Shown here: piece by piece, positions 25,593 to 34,498 of the stretch | Numbering within the stretch: the stretch's first letter is position 1 | Layout: each line of letters begins with the position of its first letter | Assembly: GCF_014649775.1 (NCBI RefSeq) | Contig: NZ_BMTR01000011.1 | Location: forward strand, 272,616-336,615 | Length of the DNA: 64,000 bases | Direction: 5' to 3' | Origin: Streptomyces longisporoflavus | GTDB lineage: Bacteria; Actinomycetota; Actinomycetes; Streptomycetales; Streptomycetaceae | The notes under the pieces: generated by a model | Seen by the model: only the letters and a program-made list of their open reading frames with translations | The model's database searches: none | Told to the model about the DNA's origin: nothing | Position numbers and translations under genes: made by a program

Positions 25593-26293
25593 CGGAGACG
25601 TCCGCCGGGGCGAAGCTGCTCCTGGCCGCGTTCGCCCTGGCGGCCACGGGCGACCTGGCAGCACTCCTGGCGGGCTCGGACACCGCCCACGCCGTCTTCA
25701 AGCCCCTCCTCATGCCGCTTCTGGCGGGCTACGTGGTCGTGGTCAAAGGCCCGCGCCTGCTGACCGCCGCCCTCCTCTTCGGCTGGGGAGGCGACGTCCT
25801 GCTCCTGGCGGACGCGGACCCCGCGTTCCTCGCCGGGATGGGCTCCTTCGCCGCGGGCCACGTCTGCTACCTCGTCCTCTTCAAGCGCCACGGACGCCAC
25901 GGACACCACGTACACCAGGAAACGGCACGCGCGCGTGAAGGGTGGCTGGTGGCCGCGTACGCAGCCGCGTTGACCGGCACGGTCGTACTGCTCTGGCCGG
26001 ACCTCCCCGCGGACATGCGCGGCCCGGTGGCGGGCTACAGCCTCCTGCTCACCGCGATGGCGTTCGCCGCCACGAGGCTGGGCCCCGTCGCGGGCGCGGG
26101 CGGCGCGCTGTTCCTCCTGTCGGACACCCTCATCGCGACCGGCATCGCCGAGTGGCCGCAGGCGCCGCGCCCCGACTTCTGGATCATGCTCACCTACATC
26201 GCCGCGCAGTTCCTGCTGGCCGCCGGCGTACTGGCGGCCCGGCCCCCGCAGGCCGCGCGCCTCACCAGCGAATCGGCAGCGGCAACGCCGTAA
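25589..26293 (+). CDS. Lysoplasmalogenase family (YhhN/TMEM86) membrane protein
   Basis: A 234-residue polytopic membrane protein with about eight hydrophobic helices. The YhhN family pattern is visible: KPLLMPLLAGYV near residue 35-46, GWGGDVLLL (about 63-71) with conserved Asp, YSLLLTAMAF, and FLLSDTLIA with the second Asp. TMEM86B hydrolyses the vinyl ether of lysoplasmalogens. Coupled to a sterol-desaturase-like hydroxylase, which hints at a shared ether- or vinyl-ether-lipid role. Its 3' end overlaps the convergent copD gene by 32 bases. Confidence 0.85.
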   Translation: MTETSAGAKLLLAAFALAATGDLAALLAGSDTAHAVFKPLLMPLLAGYVVVVKGPRLLTAALLFGWGGDVLLLADADPAFLAGMGSFAAGHVCYLVLFKRHGRHGHHVHQETARAREGWLVAAYAAALTGTVVLLWPDLPADMRGPVAGYSLLLTAMAFAATRLGPVAGAGGALFLLSDTLIATGIAEWPQAPRPDFWIMLTYIAAQFLLAAGVLAARPPQAARLTSESAAATP

Positions 26294-27338
26294 GCAGCGC
26301 CGACACCGCCACGACCGCCCCGAGGGCGATGACCTCCCAACGGGCGGGGGAGTACGCGGTGGTCGGATCGGCGGCCCCGCGCAACCGCAGGCGTGCGAGC
26401 AGCGCGAGGACGGCCACGGCCACCACGAGGAGCACCTTGGCGAGCAGCGTGCGCCCGTAGGCCGTCTCCGTCAGCTGGTCGAGGACCGTGCTCGCCGGCA
26501 TCCTGCGCAGCGTGCTGCACACTCCCGTCACGGTGATCGCGGCGAACAGAACGGCCGCCACGCGCGCGTAGAGCCCCAGCACCGCCGCGCCCGCCCCGGG
26601 AGCCGACGTACGCCACAGGCGCAGCATGCGAAGGACCTGGAGCAGGCCGCCCGCCCACAGCACCCCGCAGGTCAGATGCACCAGTGTCAGACCGGTGCCG
26701 ATGAGCGGCGTGTCCTCGACGGGAGGGTGGGCCCGCAGCGCCTCCGCCACGATCACCGCGGCCAGCGGAAGGGCGGCGGCGGACGGCCGGCGCGAGCGCG
26801 CGCACAGCAGCGCCGCGATGAAGGCGTTGACCTCGAGGAGCGCCAGCCTGCCGTCCCGCGACGCGTAGAGACCGCCGATGTCCATGTCGGAGAGCCGGTG
26901 CGGCACCAGGTTGCCGGTGGCCACCACCGAAGCGAGGCCGAGCGCGGCCACGATGCCCGCGCCCGCCGCGTACGCCGCCCAGCTCCGCGGCACACGATCG
27001 AGCGGCGCCCCCGGCACCCGACGGGCGAGCCGTGTCGCGTACACCTCGCCCAACTGCACGCAGAGCGCGGCGAACAGAACCGTCCGCAGGAAAGTGATCC
27101 CGGCGGTGCCCGGCGCCTCCGCCTCTCCGGTGCCGTCCAGCGCCGCCGAGGGGCCGAGCAGCGGGACGAGGGCGGCGACGGCCACCAGGATCAGCACGGC
27201 GACGGCATGACCCGTCGCGGGGCGGCGCGGTGCGCGGTGCGAGGCGCGTGACGCGGCGGCTGCCGTGTCGGCCGGGACCTCGCCACCGGGGTCGGCGGAC
27301 GGTTGTATGGAGCTCACTACATGATCTTCACCAGGCAT
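26262..27338 (-). CDS. CopD domain membrane protein (copper-resistance type)
   Basis: A 358-residue membrane protein with eight or nine TM helices. The second half fits the CopD domain: LTLVHLTCGVLWAGGLLQ (conserved His and Trp-Gly), then LYARVAAVLFAAITVTGV and YGRTLLAKVLLVVAVAVLA. Such proteins act in copper import or resistance; no copC domain is seen here. The first 40 residues are hydrophilic and possibly not translated: a GTG at 27317 is an alternative start. Runs convergent to and overlaps the lysoplasmalogenase. Confidence 0.85.
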   Translation of the reverse strand: MPGEDHVVSSIQPSADPGGEVPADTAAAASRASHRAPRRPATGHAVAVLILVAVAALVPLLGPSAALDGTGEAEAPGTAGITFLRTVLFAALCVQLGEVYATRLARRVPGAPLDRVPRSWAAYAAGAGIVAALGLASVVATGNLVPHRLSDMDIGGLYASRDGRLALLEVNAFIAALLCARSRRPSAAALPLAAVIVAEALRAHPPVEDTPLIGTGLTLVHLTCGVLWAGGLLQVLRMLRLWRTSAPGAGAAVLGLYARVAAVLFAAITVTGVCSTLRRMPASTVLDQLTETAYGRTLLAKVLLVVAVAVLALLARLRLRGAADPTTAYSPARWEVIALGAVVAVSALLTALPLPIRW

Positions 27339-27468
27339 CCCCTAAACGGGCAAGTCCTGGCAAACAACTGGCGGATTCCCATTCCGCCCGACAGACCACT
27401 TACTCCACAGGGCTCGCGTCCGCCCCGCCCCGGGAGGCCCCCAGCCTGGAACGAGATCCTCGCGCGAA

Positions 27469-27497
27469 GGGCCGGGCGGTCCGTGACCGCCCGGCCC
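27469..27497 (-). terminator. Terminator of the subtilase operon
   Basis: A perfect 13-bp GC stem (27469-27481 / 27485-27497) with a three-base loop, 20 bases past the stop of the second subtilase on the minus strand. Confidence 0.75.
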
Positions 27498-27516
27498 GAC
27501 TCCTCGCGCGGGAGGG

Positions 27517-29121
27517 TTACTTCCGCACGGCGTCCAGGGCGTCGATCATGCCCACGCCGTAGAAGCCGTTCCTGTTCTTGCCGCCCGCGCAGACCGCGTC
27601 GACCTTGCCGTCACCGTCGATGTCGTACGGATCGGTGCACTTCATAGCGTCGGCCTCGCCGTAGAGCAGCGCCTTCACCTTCGCCGACGACGCGTGCGGG
27701 TGCGCCGACTTGATGAGTGCGGCGACCCCCGCGGCATGCGGTGACGCCATCGACGTACCCGCCTTGTAGCCGAACTTGCCGCCCGGCAGGGTCGACAGGA
27801 TGCGGCCGTCCGTGGCCGGGGCGTCCGGCGTCTGAAACCTCGTGGAGTCGCCGCCCGGCGCCGCGATGTCGACGACGCCCTGGCCATAGTTCGAGTACGA
27901 GGACTTGATGTCCTTCGCGCCCGTGGCCGAGACGGTCACCACACCCGGAAGCTGCGACGGAAGGTCGAGGCAGTCCGCGGTCTTGATGACCCGCTCCGTG
28001 GGCGTCGTGTCGTCCGGGCTGGAGTCGTCCACGATCTCGTCCTGCGCCAGGTCCGTCTCGGCGTTCCCGGCCGCCGCGACGTTCACCGCGCCCTTGCGCT
28101 CCGCGTACCGGGTGGCCCGCCCGACGGCGTCGACCAAGGCCTTCTGGTCGGCGTCCGTCTTGCAGTTGAACAGCCACGGGTCGGTGTAGTAGCTGGAGTT
28201 GGTGACGTCGACGCCGTGATCGGCCGCCCACATGAAGCCGCAGACCACGGCCTCGGTGTAGTACATGCCGGTCGCGGGCTCGGCCACCTTCAGGCTCGCC
28301 ACCTTGACGCCCGGAGCGACGCCGGTGACGCCGGTGCCGTTCTTCGCGGCGGCGATCGTGCCCGCCACGTGCATGCCGTGGTCGCTCTCGCCGCTCACCG
28401 GACGCCACGCGCTGTCCTTCTGCACGGGCACGCCGCCCAGACAGCTCGCGGACGCCTTCGCGTCGAAGTTCGGCGCGATGTCCGGGTGCGTGTCGTCGAC
28501 GCCGGAGTCCAGGACACCGACGGTGACCTTCGAGCTGCCGAGCGACTCCTTGTGGGCCTTGTCCGCCTTGATGGCGGGCAGGTCCCACTGGAGCGGCTCC
28601 AGCTCGTCCTGGCCCGCACCCGCCCGCCCGGCGGCCTTCTCGGCCTCGGCGGCGGTCAGCGGCCGGTCGGCTTCGAGGGCGTCGTCGGACTGCGCGGACA
28701 GCGGCGCCGTGCGGGTGGCTCCCGCGGACTGGACGCCCTTCGCCTTGCGGATCTTCTCGGCGAAGTCCGCGTCCGACGCGTGGACGACGATCACGCCGAT
28801 CCGGTCGTACACGATGACGACCTTGCCGCCGGCCCTGGCGATGGCCTTCTTCACGTACGCCGTTGTCTTGGCGGACGGCGAACCGCCGTGCCCGGCACGG
28901 ACGTTGACGACATAGCTCATCGACGCGCCGTCCGTGAGGGAGGCGCCGAGCGCGGACACGACGGACGACACGGGGCCGTCCTGCCGGGAGGCGGCATCGG
29001 GCTGCGCCGACGCCGTGCCCGGCAGGAAGGCGACGGCCGAGGCCACCGCCATGCCGAGCGGGAGTGCGAGCACGCGCCGGGAACGCGTGAAAGGTGCGGT
29101 CATGGTGCGCGTGCCCCTCAC
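27517..29121 (-). CDS. Secreted S8 subtilisin-like protease, downstream copy
   Basis: Pre-pro-protease of 534 residues. Signal peptide: basic start, hydrophobic VLALPLGMAVASAVAFLPG, cleavage near ASA-QP. A propeptide (about 45-140, with VVIVYDRIGVIVVHASDADF) resembles inhibitor I9. Catalytic triad: Asp in VLDSGVDDTHPD, His in DHGMHVAGTI, Ser in GTSMASPHAAG. The C-terminus holds a calcium-loop-like DIDGDGKVDAVCAGG and the sequence NGFYGVGMIDALDAVRK. GTG 29121 overlaps the preceding gene's stop (GTGA); ATG 29103 is an alternative. Tandem paralogue of the gene upstream. Confidence 0.93.
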   Translation of the reverse strand: MRGTRTMTAPFTRSRRVLALPLGMAVASAVAFLPGTASAQPDAASRQDGPVSSVVSALGASLTDGASMSYVVNVRAGHGGSPSAKTTAYVKKAIARAGGKVVIVYDRIGVIVVHASDADFAEKIRKAKGVQSAGATRTAPLSAQSDDALEADRPLTAAEAEKAAGRAGAGQDELEPLQWDLPAIKADKAHKESLGSSKVTVGVLDSGVDDTHPDIAPNFDAKASASCLGGVPVQKDSAWRPVSGESDHGMHVAGTIAAAKNGTGVTGVAPGVKVASLKVAEPATGMYYTEAVVCGFMWAADHGVDVTNSSYYTDPWLFNCKTDADQKALVDAVGRATRYAERKGAVNVAAAGNAETDLAQDEIVDDSSPDDTTPTERVIKTADCLDLPSQLPGVVTVSATGAKDIKSSYSNYGQGVVDIAAPGGDSTRFQTPDAPATDGRILSTLPGGKFGYKAGTSMASPHAAGVAALIKSAHPHASSAKVKALLYGEADAMKCTDPYDIDGDGKVDAVCAGGKNRNGFYGVGMIDALDAVRK

Positions 29122-30659
29122 TTCTTCACGGCGTCGAGCGCGTCGACGATCCCGCTGCCGTAGAAGCCGTTCTTGTTCTTGCCGCCCTCGCAGACCGCGT
29201 CGACCTTGCCGTCACCGTCCGGGTCGTACGGGGTCGTCGGGCAGCCCGGGTTGTCGGCCTGCTTCTTGAGCAGCCGCTGGAGCTCGGCGGGGCTCGCCTT
29301 GGGGTGCGTCGACTTCAGGAGCGCGGCCACGCCCGAGGCGTGCGGCGACGCCATCGAGGTGCCCTGCAGCCAGCCGTACTGGTTGCCCGGCATCGTGGAG
29401 AGGATGCGGCCGTTCTTCGACGGGGTGTCGGCCGGGATCTGGTACCTGTCCCCGCCGGGGGCCGCGACGTCGATGACGCCCTTGCCGTACGTGGAGTAGT
29501 ACGACTTGAGGTTCTGCACGCCCGTCGCGCTGACCGTGACGACGCCCGGAAGCTGCGTCGGCAGGTCGAAGCACTCGGAGGGGTCGATGGTGCGCGGCAC
29601 CGGCGTCGAGTCGTCCGGGCTGGAGTCGTCCAGGATCTCGTCGGACGCGAGGTCGTGGTTGGAGTTGCCCGCGGACGCCAGGTTCAGGGTGCCCTTCTTC
29701 TGGGCGTACAGCTGGGCGCGGTTGACCGCGTCGACGATGGCCCGCTGGTCCGGGTCGTCCATGCAGTTGTAGAGCCACGGGTCCACGTAGTAGCTGTTGT
29801 TCGTGATCTCGATGCCCTTGTCGGCGGCGAACACGAAGGCACAGACGACGCTCTCCGGGAAGAACAGCTCGCTGACCGGGTCGGCCACCTTGATGCCCGC
29901 GACCTGCACGCCGGGCGCGACACCCGCGACGCCCACGTCGTTGCGGGCGGCGGCTATCTCGCCGGCCACATGCGTGCCGTGGTAGTGCTCCGGCTTCTCC
30001 GGACGCCAGGCGCCGGGCGAGGTGTCCGCCTTGCCGCCGACGCAGCTCGCCGACTGCGAGGACGAGAAGTTGGGCGCGAGGTCGGGGTGGGTGTCGTCGA
30101 CTCCGGTGTCGATGACGCCGACGGTGACCTTCTTGCTGCCCGGGTTTATCTTCGCCGCCTTGTCGGCGCCTATCGCACGCAGATCCCACTGGTCGGCCTC
30201 GAGGGGCTCGGCGGCCGGACCGGCCTGACCCGCCTGCGCCTTGAGCGCCTTGGCCTCGGACTTCGACAGGAGGGTCGGGGCGCCCTCCTCCGTCGTGCCC
30301 GCCGCCGTCAGGGGCGAGGTGCGGGTCGCGCCCGCGGACTGGACCCCCTTGACCTTGCGCAGCTGCTTGCCGAAGTCGGGGTTGGCCGAATGCGCGACGA
30401 TGACGCCGATCTTCGGGTACGCCACGACGACGGTGCCGTTCGCCTTGGCTATCGCCTTCTTGACGTACGCGATCGTCTTGGAGTCCGTGCGGGTGTTGAC
30501 GACGTACGCCAGCTTGGGGGCCTCGGCCTCGGCCGACGCGGTGGCGGGAGCGTCGGGGGCCGCGGTCGCGACGCCCGGAGCGAAGCCGACCGACGCCGCC
30601 AGCGCGATGCCGAGGGGCACGCTGAGCGCGATGCGACGTCTGGAACGCAGATGAGCCAT
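29118..30659 (-). CDS. Secreted S8 subtilisin-like protease, upstream copy
   Basis: Paralogue of the next gene (513 residues) with the same layout: signal peptide (SVPLGIALAASVGFAPG, cleavage near TAA-PD), I9-like propeptide, and the triad Asp in VIDTGVDDTHPD, His in HYHGTHVAGE, Ser in GTSMASPHASG. The C-terminus is DPDGDGKVDAVCEGG then NGFYGSGIVDALDAVKK. A pro-domain segment KGVQSAGATRTSPL is nearly identical in both copies. ATG with GTGGAGA upstream. The pair probably arose by tandem duplication and is cotranscribed. Confidence 0.94.
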   Translation of the reverse strand: MAHLRSRRRIALSVPLGIALAASVGFAPGVATAAPDAPATASAEAEAPKLAYVVNTRTDSKTIAYVKKAIAKANGTVVVAYPKIGVIVAHSANPDFGKQLRKVKGVQSAGATRTSPLTAAGTTEEGAPTLLSKSEAKALKAQAGQAGPAAEPLEADQWDLRAIGADKAAKINPGSKKVTVGVIDTGVDDTHPDLAPNFSSSQSASCVGGKADTSPGAWRPEKPEHYHGTHVAGEIAAARNDVGVAGVAPGVQVAGIKVADPVSELFFPESVVCAFVFAADKGIEITNNSYYVDPWLYNCMDDPDQRAIVDAVNRAQLYAQKKGTLNLASAGNSNHDLASDEILDDSSPDDSTPVPRTIDPSECFDLPTQLPGVVTVSATGVQNLKSYYSTYGKGVIDVAAPGGDRYQIPADTPSKNGRILSTMPGNQYGWLQGTSMASPHASGVAALLKSTHPKASPAELQRLLKKQADNPGCPTTPYDPDGDGKVDAVCEGGKNKNGFYGSGIVDALDAVKK

Positions 30660-30688
30660 GGGATCTCCACATCATCCGGATACGTGAA

Positions 30689-30717
30689 CTGCCCGAACAC
30701 ATCTAGTGATCGGGCAG
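30689..30717. promoter_or_regulatory. 8-bp inverted repeat upstream of the subtilase operon
   Basis: CTGCCCGA (30689-30696) pairs with TCGGGCAG (30710-30717) around 13 bases that include CTAG. It lies 30 bases upstream of the first subtilase ATG, so it could be an operator or a leader hairpin. Confidence 0.4.
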
Positions 30718-30902
30718 GTACATGACGGGCTGTGCAGGGTGAAGCTATCCCCCGAACTCCCAGGCCAGCAATGGATTCCGGAAGAAAACGATCCGTGGCA
30801 CCGCGCCGGACGCGCCGTCGAGACGTTGAACAGGTAACGGAACCAACATCGACCCCTGTCGGATCACGTCCCGTGGCCTTAGCATCGCCATCCGTGGCTT
30901 AC

Positions 30903-30916
30903 GTGATCCGTATCAC
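30903..30916. promoter_or_regulatory. CRP-like site upstream of DUF485-actP
   Basis: GTGATCCGTATCAC is a perfect GTGA-N6-TCAC palindrome, the core of CRP/Crp sites. It lies about 86 bases ahead of the DUF485 start codon. E. coli actP is CRP dependent; Streptomyces Crp is known to act on acetate and carbon metabolism genes. Confidence 0.5.
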
Positions 30917-31001
30917 TGCCGGATCAGGAAAAGTCATGCAGAGAGAGTCAATGGATCAGCTGTCCGTCCCCACCGCACCCGCACCACGAGGAGAAGACTC
31001 C

Positions 31002-31370
31002 GTGGCCCCCGATGCATCCCCACCGTCCAAGGACGGAGAAGCCCCCGCTCCGCACGCGCCGTCCACGGAAGAGTTCCTCCAGGAGCAAGCGAGTCCCGAG
31101 TTCGGTGAACTGCGCAAGGCGCACCGCTCGTTCGCCTTCCCGCTGACCGTCGCCTTCATCGTCTGGTACCTGGCATACGTCCTGCTGTCGAACTACGCGG
31201 GCGGCTTCATGGGCACCAAGCTGTTCGGCAACATCAACGTCGCCCTGGTCCTCGGACTCGGGCAGTTCCTGACCACGTTCCTCATCGCCTGGTTCTACTC
31301 GCGCCACGCCAATGCCAAGCTCGACCCCAAGGCCGAGGCGATCAAGTCCCGTCTGGAGGCCGGCGCATGA
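31002..31370 (+). CDS. DUF485 membrane protein, partner of the acetate symporter
   Basis: A 122-residue protein: hydrophilic Pro/Ser/Glu-rich start, then two TM helices in SFAFPLTVAFIVWYLAYVLL and in VALVLGLGQFLTTFLIAWFY with the family motif SRHANAKLDPKAE. DUF485 proteins are coded immediately before SSS-type acetate symporters (YjcH-ActP in E. coli). GTG 31002 has GAGGAG upstream; ATG codons at 30951 and 30936 would add residues of no recognisable kind. Stop overlaps actP (ATGA). Confidence 0.88.
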   Translation: MAPDASPPSKDGEAPAPHAPSTEEFLQEQASPEFGELRKAHRSFAFPLTVAFIVWYLAYVLLSNYAGGFMGTKLFGNINVALVLGLGQFLTTFLIAWFYSRHANAKLDPKAEAIKSRLEAGA

Positions 31371-33001
31371 GCCCCGCGCTGAACACCACCGTCCTCGCGG
31401 CGACGTCCGACGCCTCGGAGCACCGGGCGCTGATCATCAGCCTCTTCGCGGCCTTCGTCATCGCGACCCTGTTCATCACCGTCTGGGCGGGACGCCAGAC
31501 CAAGAGCGCCGCCGACTTCTACGCGGGCGGACGCCAGTTCACCGGCTTCCAGAACGGGCTGGCGATCTCCGGCGACTACATGTCCGCCGCGTCCTTCCTC
31601 GGCATCGCGGGCGCCATCGCCCTCTTCGGGTACGACGGCTTCCTCTACTCCATCGGCTTCCTGGTCGCCTGGCTCGTGGCGCTCCTCCTGGTCGCCGAGC
31701 CGCTGCGCAACTCCGGCCGCTACACGATGGGCGACGTCCTCGCCTACCGCATGCGCCAGCGCCCGGTCCGCACCGCCGCGGGCACCTCCACGATCGTCGT
31801 CTCGATCTTCTACCTGCTCGCGCAGATGGCGGGCGCGGGCGTCCTGGTCTCGCTGCTGCTCGGCATCACCAGTGACGCGGGCAAGATCCTCATCGTCGCC
31901 CTCGTCGGCGTCCTGATGATCGTCTACGTCACCATCGGCGGCATGAAGGGCACCACCTGGGTGCAGATGGTCAAGGCCGTCCTGCTCATCACCGGCACCA
32001 TCCTCATCACCTTCCTGATCCTCCTCAAGTTCAACTTCAACGTCTCCGACCTGCTCGGCACCGCCGCCTCCAACAGCGGCAAGGGCTCGGCCTTCCTGGA
32101 GCCCGGTCTCAAGTACGGCGTGAGCGACACCTCGAAGCTGGACTTCATCTCGCTCGGCATCGCCCTGGTCCTCGGCACCGCCGGCCTGCCGCACATCCTG
32201 ATCCGCTTCTACACGGTGCCGACATCCAAGGCCGCGCGTAAGTCCGTGAACTGGGCGATCGGCATCATCGGCGCCTTCTACCTGATGACGATCGTCCTCG
32301 GCTTCGGCGCCGCCGCCCTGCTCAAGCCCGGCGACATCATCGCCTCGAACAAGGCGGGCAACACCGCGGCACCGCTCGCCGCCCTGGAGATCGGCGGCGG
32401 CGGCGACTCCGCCGGCGGCGCGATCCTGCTCGCCGTGATCTCCGCGGTCGCCTTCGCCACGATCCTCGCGGTCGTCGCGGGTCTCACCCTGGCCTCGTCG
32501 TCCTCGTTCGCGCACGACATCTACGCCAACGTCATCAAGAAGGGCAAGGCCACCGAGAAGGAGGAGATGAGGGCCGCCCGCTGGTCGACCGTCTTCATCG
32601 GCATCGTCTCCATCGCGCTGGGCGCCCTGGCCCGTGATCTCAACGTGGCGGGCCTGGTCGCCCTGGCCTTCGCCGTCGCGGCCTCCGCGAACCTGCCGAC
32701 GATCCTCTACAGCCTCTTCTGGAAGCGGTTCACCACACAGGGCGCGCTCTGGTCCATCTACGGCGGACTCGTGGCCGCGGTCGGCCTCGTGCTGTTCTCG
32801 CCGGTCGTCTCGGGCAAGCCCACCTCGATGTTCCCCGACGCGAACTTCGACTTCTTCCCGCTGGAGAACCCGGGCCTGATCTCCATCCCGCTGGGCTTCC
32901 TGCTCGGCTGGCTCGGCACCATGCTCTCCAAGGAGGAGCCGGACAAGGGGAAGTACGCGGAGCTGGAGGTGCGCTCCCTCACGGGAACCGGTGCCCACTG
33001 A
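31367..33001 (+). CDS. actP: Cation/acetate symporter ActP
   Basis: Sodium:solute symporter family, 544 residues, about 13 TM helices. Signature segments: ADFYAGGRQFTGFQNGLAIS near residues 46-65, GDYMSAASFLGIAG next, GTAGLPHILIRFYTVP around 264-279 and ASSSSFAHDIY near 380. These are hallmarks of ActP acetate/glycolate permeases. Cotranscribed with DUF485. A very strong hairpin follows the gene. Together with the CRP-like site this suggests carbon-source-dependent acetate uptake. Confidence 0.94.
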   Translation: MSPALNTTVLAATSDASEHRALIISLFAAFVIATLFITVWAGRQTKSAADFYAGGRQFTGFQNGLAISGDYMSAASFLGIAGAIALFGYDGFLYSIGFLVAWLVALLLVAEPLRNSGRYTMGDVLAYRMRQRPVRTAAGTSTIVVSIFYLLAQMAGAGVLVSLLLGITSDAGKILIVALVGVLMIVYVTIGGMKGTTWVQMVKAVLLITGTILITFLILLKFNFNVSDLLGTAASNSGKGSAFLEPGLKYGVSDTSKLDFISLGIALVLGTAGLPHILIRFYTVPTSKAARKSVNWAIGIIGAFYLMTIVLGFGAAALLKPGDIIASNKAGNTAAPLAALEIGGGGDSAGGAILLAVISAVAFATILAVVAGLTLASSSSFAHDIYANVIKKGKATEKEEMRAARWSTVFIGIVSIALGALARDLNVAGLVALAFAVAASANLPTILYSLFWKRFTTQGALWSIYGGLVAAVGLVLFSPVVSGKPTSMFPDANFDFFPLENPGLISIPLGFLLGWLGTMLSKEEPDKGKYAELEVRSLTGTGAH

Positions 33002-33048
33002 TCCGGCGGTTTCCCGATTCTCTGGTTTCACCTGAAACCCGCACGTCA

Positions 33049-33093
33049 GCGGCCGCGTCGTAGATCGTTGGTAGATCTCTACGACGCGGCCGC
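33049..33093. terminator. Terminator after actP
   Basis: A perfect 16-bp stem (33049-33064 pairs with 33078-33093) with a 13-base loop, 48 bases past the actP stop and 105 bases before moaA. Confidence 0.85.
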
Positions 33094-33197
33094 GCCGCTC
33101 CTCGTGGGATCGGGCCCCCGTCGATGTCGGTCCCGTCACGTAGGCTCGTGAGTATCTGGACCGGACCGGCTGAACCAGGATCAGGGAGGGGGCCCAC

Positions 33198-34205
33198 GTG
33201 CTCATCGACACCTACGGCCGAGTGGCCACCGATCTGCGAGTTTCACTGACCGACAAGTGCAATCTCCGGTGCACGTACTGCATGCCCGAAGAGGGCCTGC
33301 AGTGGCTGTCCAAGTCCGAGCTCCTCAGCGACGACGAGATCGTCCGCCTCATCCGGATCGCCGTGACGCAGCTGGGCATCACCGAGATCCGCTTCACCGG
33401 CGGCGAGCCGCTCCTGCGCCCCGGCCTCGTCGGCATCGTCGAGCGCTGCGCCCAACTGGAGCCGCGCCCCAAGATGTCCCTGACGACGAACGGCATCGGA
33501 CTCAAGCGCACCGCCGCCGCCCTCAAGGCCGCGGGCCTCGACCGGGTGAACGTCTCCCTGGACACCCTGCGCCCGGACGTCTTCAAGACCCTCACCCGCC
33601 GCGACCGCCACAAGGACGTCCTCGAAGGGCTAGAGGCGGCCCGTGACGCGGGCCTGACCCCCGTCAAGGTCAACACGGTCCTGATGCCCGGCCTGAACGA
33701 CGACGAGGCCCCCGACCTGCTCGCCTGGGCCGTCGAGAACGACTACGAACTGCGCTTCATCGAGCAGATGCCCCTGGACGCCCAGCACGGCTGGAAGCGC
33801 GACGGAATGATCACCGCCGGTGACATCCTGCAATCGCTGCGTACGCGCTTCGAGCTCACCGAAGAGGGTTCCGGCGAGCGCGGCTCCGCGCCGGCCGAGC
33901 GCTGGATCGTGGACGGCGGACCGCATCGCGTCGGCGTCATCGCCTCCGTCACCCGCCCGTTCTGCTCGGCCTGCGACCGCACCCGCCTGACGGCCGACGG
34001 CCAGGTCCGCACCTGCCTGTTCGCCACCGAGGAGACCGACCTGCGGGCAGCACTGCGAGCGAACGCCGAGGACAGCCAGGACGGCTCCGACGAGGCGATC
34101 GCGCGCATATGGAAGCTCGCGATGTGGGGCAAGAAGGCGGGCTCGGGCCTCGACGACCCGACGTTCCTCCAGCCCGACCGCCCGATGTCGGCGATCGGCG
34201 GCTGA
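33198..34205 (+). CDS. moaA: GTP 3',8-cyclase MoaA
   Basis: Radical SAM enzyme that converts GTP to 3',8-cyclo-7,8-dihydro-GTP, the first step of molybdopterin synthesis. The SAM cluster motif is CNLRCTYCMPEEG (residues about 21-33), followed by FTGGEPLLRPG. The second cluster is in CSACDRTRLTADG with a later Cys (VRTCLF), and the protein ends in the functional Gly-Gly (MSAIGG). 335 residues, normal length. GTG start with GGGAGGGGGC upstream. No other moa gene is in the window. Confidence 0.96.
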   Translation: MLIDTYGRVATDLRVSLTDKCNLRCTYCMPEEGLQWLSKSELLSDDEIVRLIRIAVTQLGITEIRFTGGEPLLRPGLVGIVERCAQLEPRPKMSLTTNGIGLKRTAAALKAAGLDRVNVSLDTLRPDVFKTLTRRDRHKDVLEGLEAARDAGLTPVKVNTVLMPGLNDDEAPDLLAWAVENDYELRFIEQMPLDAQHGWKRDGMITAGDILQSLRTRFELTEEGSGERGSAPAERWIVDGGPHRVGVIASVTRPFCSACDRTRLTADGQVRTCLFATEETDLRAALRANAEDSQDGSDEAIARIWKLAMWGKKAGSGLDDPTFLQPDRPMSAIGG

Positions 34206-34211
34206 ATCGCG

Positions 34212-34430
34212 TCAGCCGCCCTCCGGGGCTTCCCACTCCGCAAGGGGCACGACATCCTTCAACATGCTGCGTACGCCCAGGAACTGGGAGAGATGCTCGC
34301 GGTGTTCCTCGCACGCGAGCCACGTCTTGCGGCGCTCCGGAGTGTGGATCTTCGGGTTGTTCCAGGCGAGCACCCACACGGCGGCGGCGCGGCAGCCCTT
34401 GGCGGAACAGATCGGTGTCTCGTCGCTCAC
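34212..34430 (-). CDS. Small zinc-ribbon-like Streptomyces protein
   Basis: A 72-residue protein with CSAKGC near residue 8-13, VWVLAWNNPKIHTPERRKTW and CEEHREHLSQFLG. The spaced Cys and His residues suggest a single zinc site. Homologues are common in Streptomyces without a known role (some carry a mistaken acetone carboxylase label, as I recall). GTG 34430 is used as start. It ends seven bases from the moaA stop, convergent. Confidence 0.78.
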   Translation of the reverse strand: MSDETPICSAKGCRAAAVWVLAWNNPKIHTPERRKTWLACEEHREHLSQFLGVRSMLKDVVPLAEWEAPEGG

Positions 34431-34462
34431 AGGTAAACGTCCAAGTGCGTTCAAAACAAGGC

Positions 34463-34498
34463 GACGCCGAGCAGCCACGGGGGGAGCTGCCCGGCGTC
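34463..34498 (-). terminator. Hairpin downstream of DUF3099
   Basis: GACGCCG-A-GCAGC (34463-34475) against GCTGC-C-CGGCGTC (34486-34498): a 12-bp stem with one mismatch and a 10-base loop. Lies between DUF3099 and the small zinc-ribbon gene, both on the minus strand. Confidence 0.55.
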
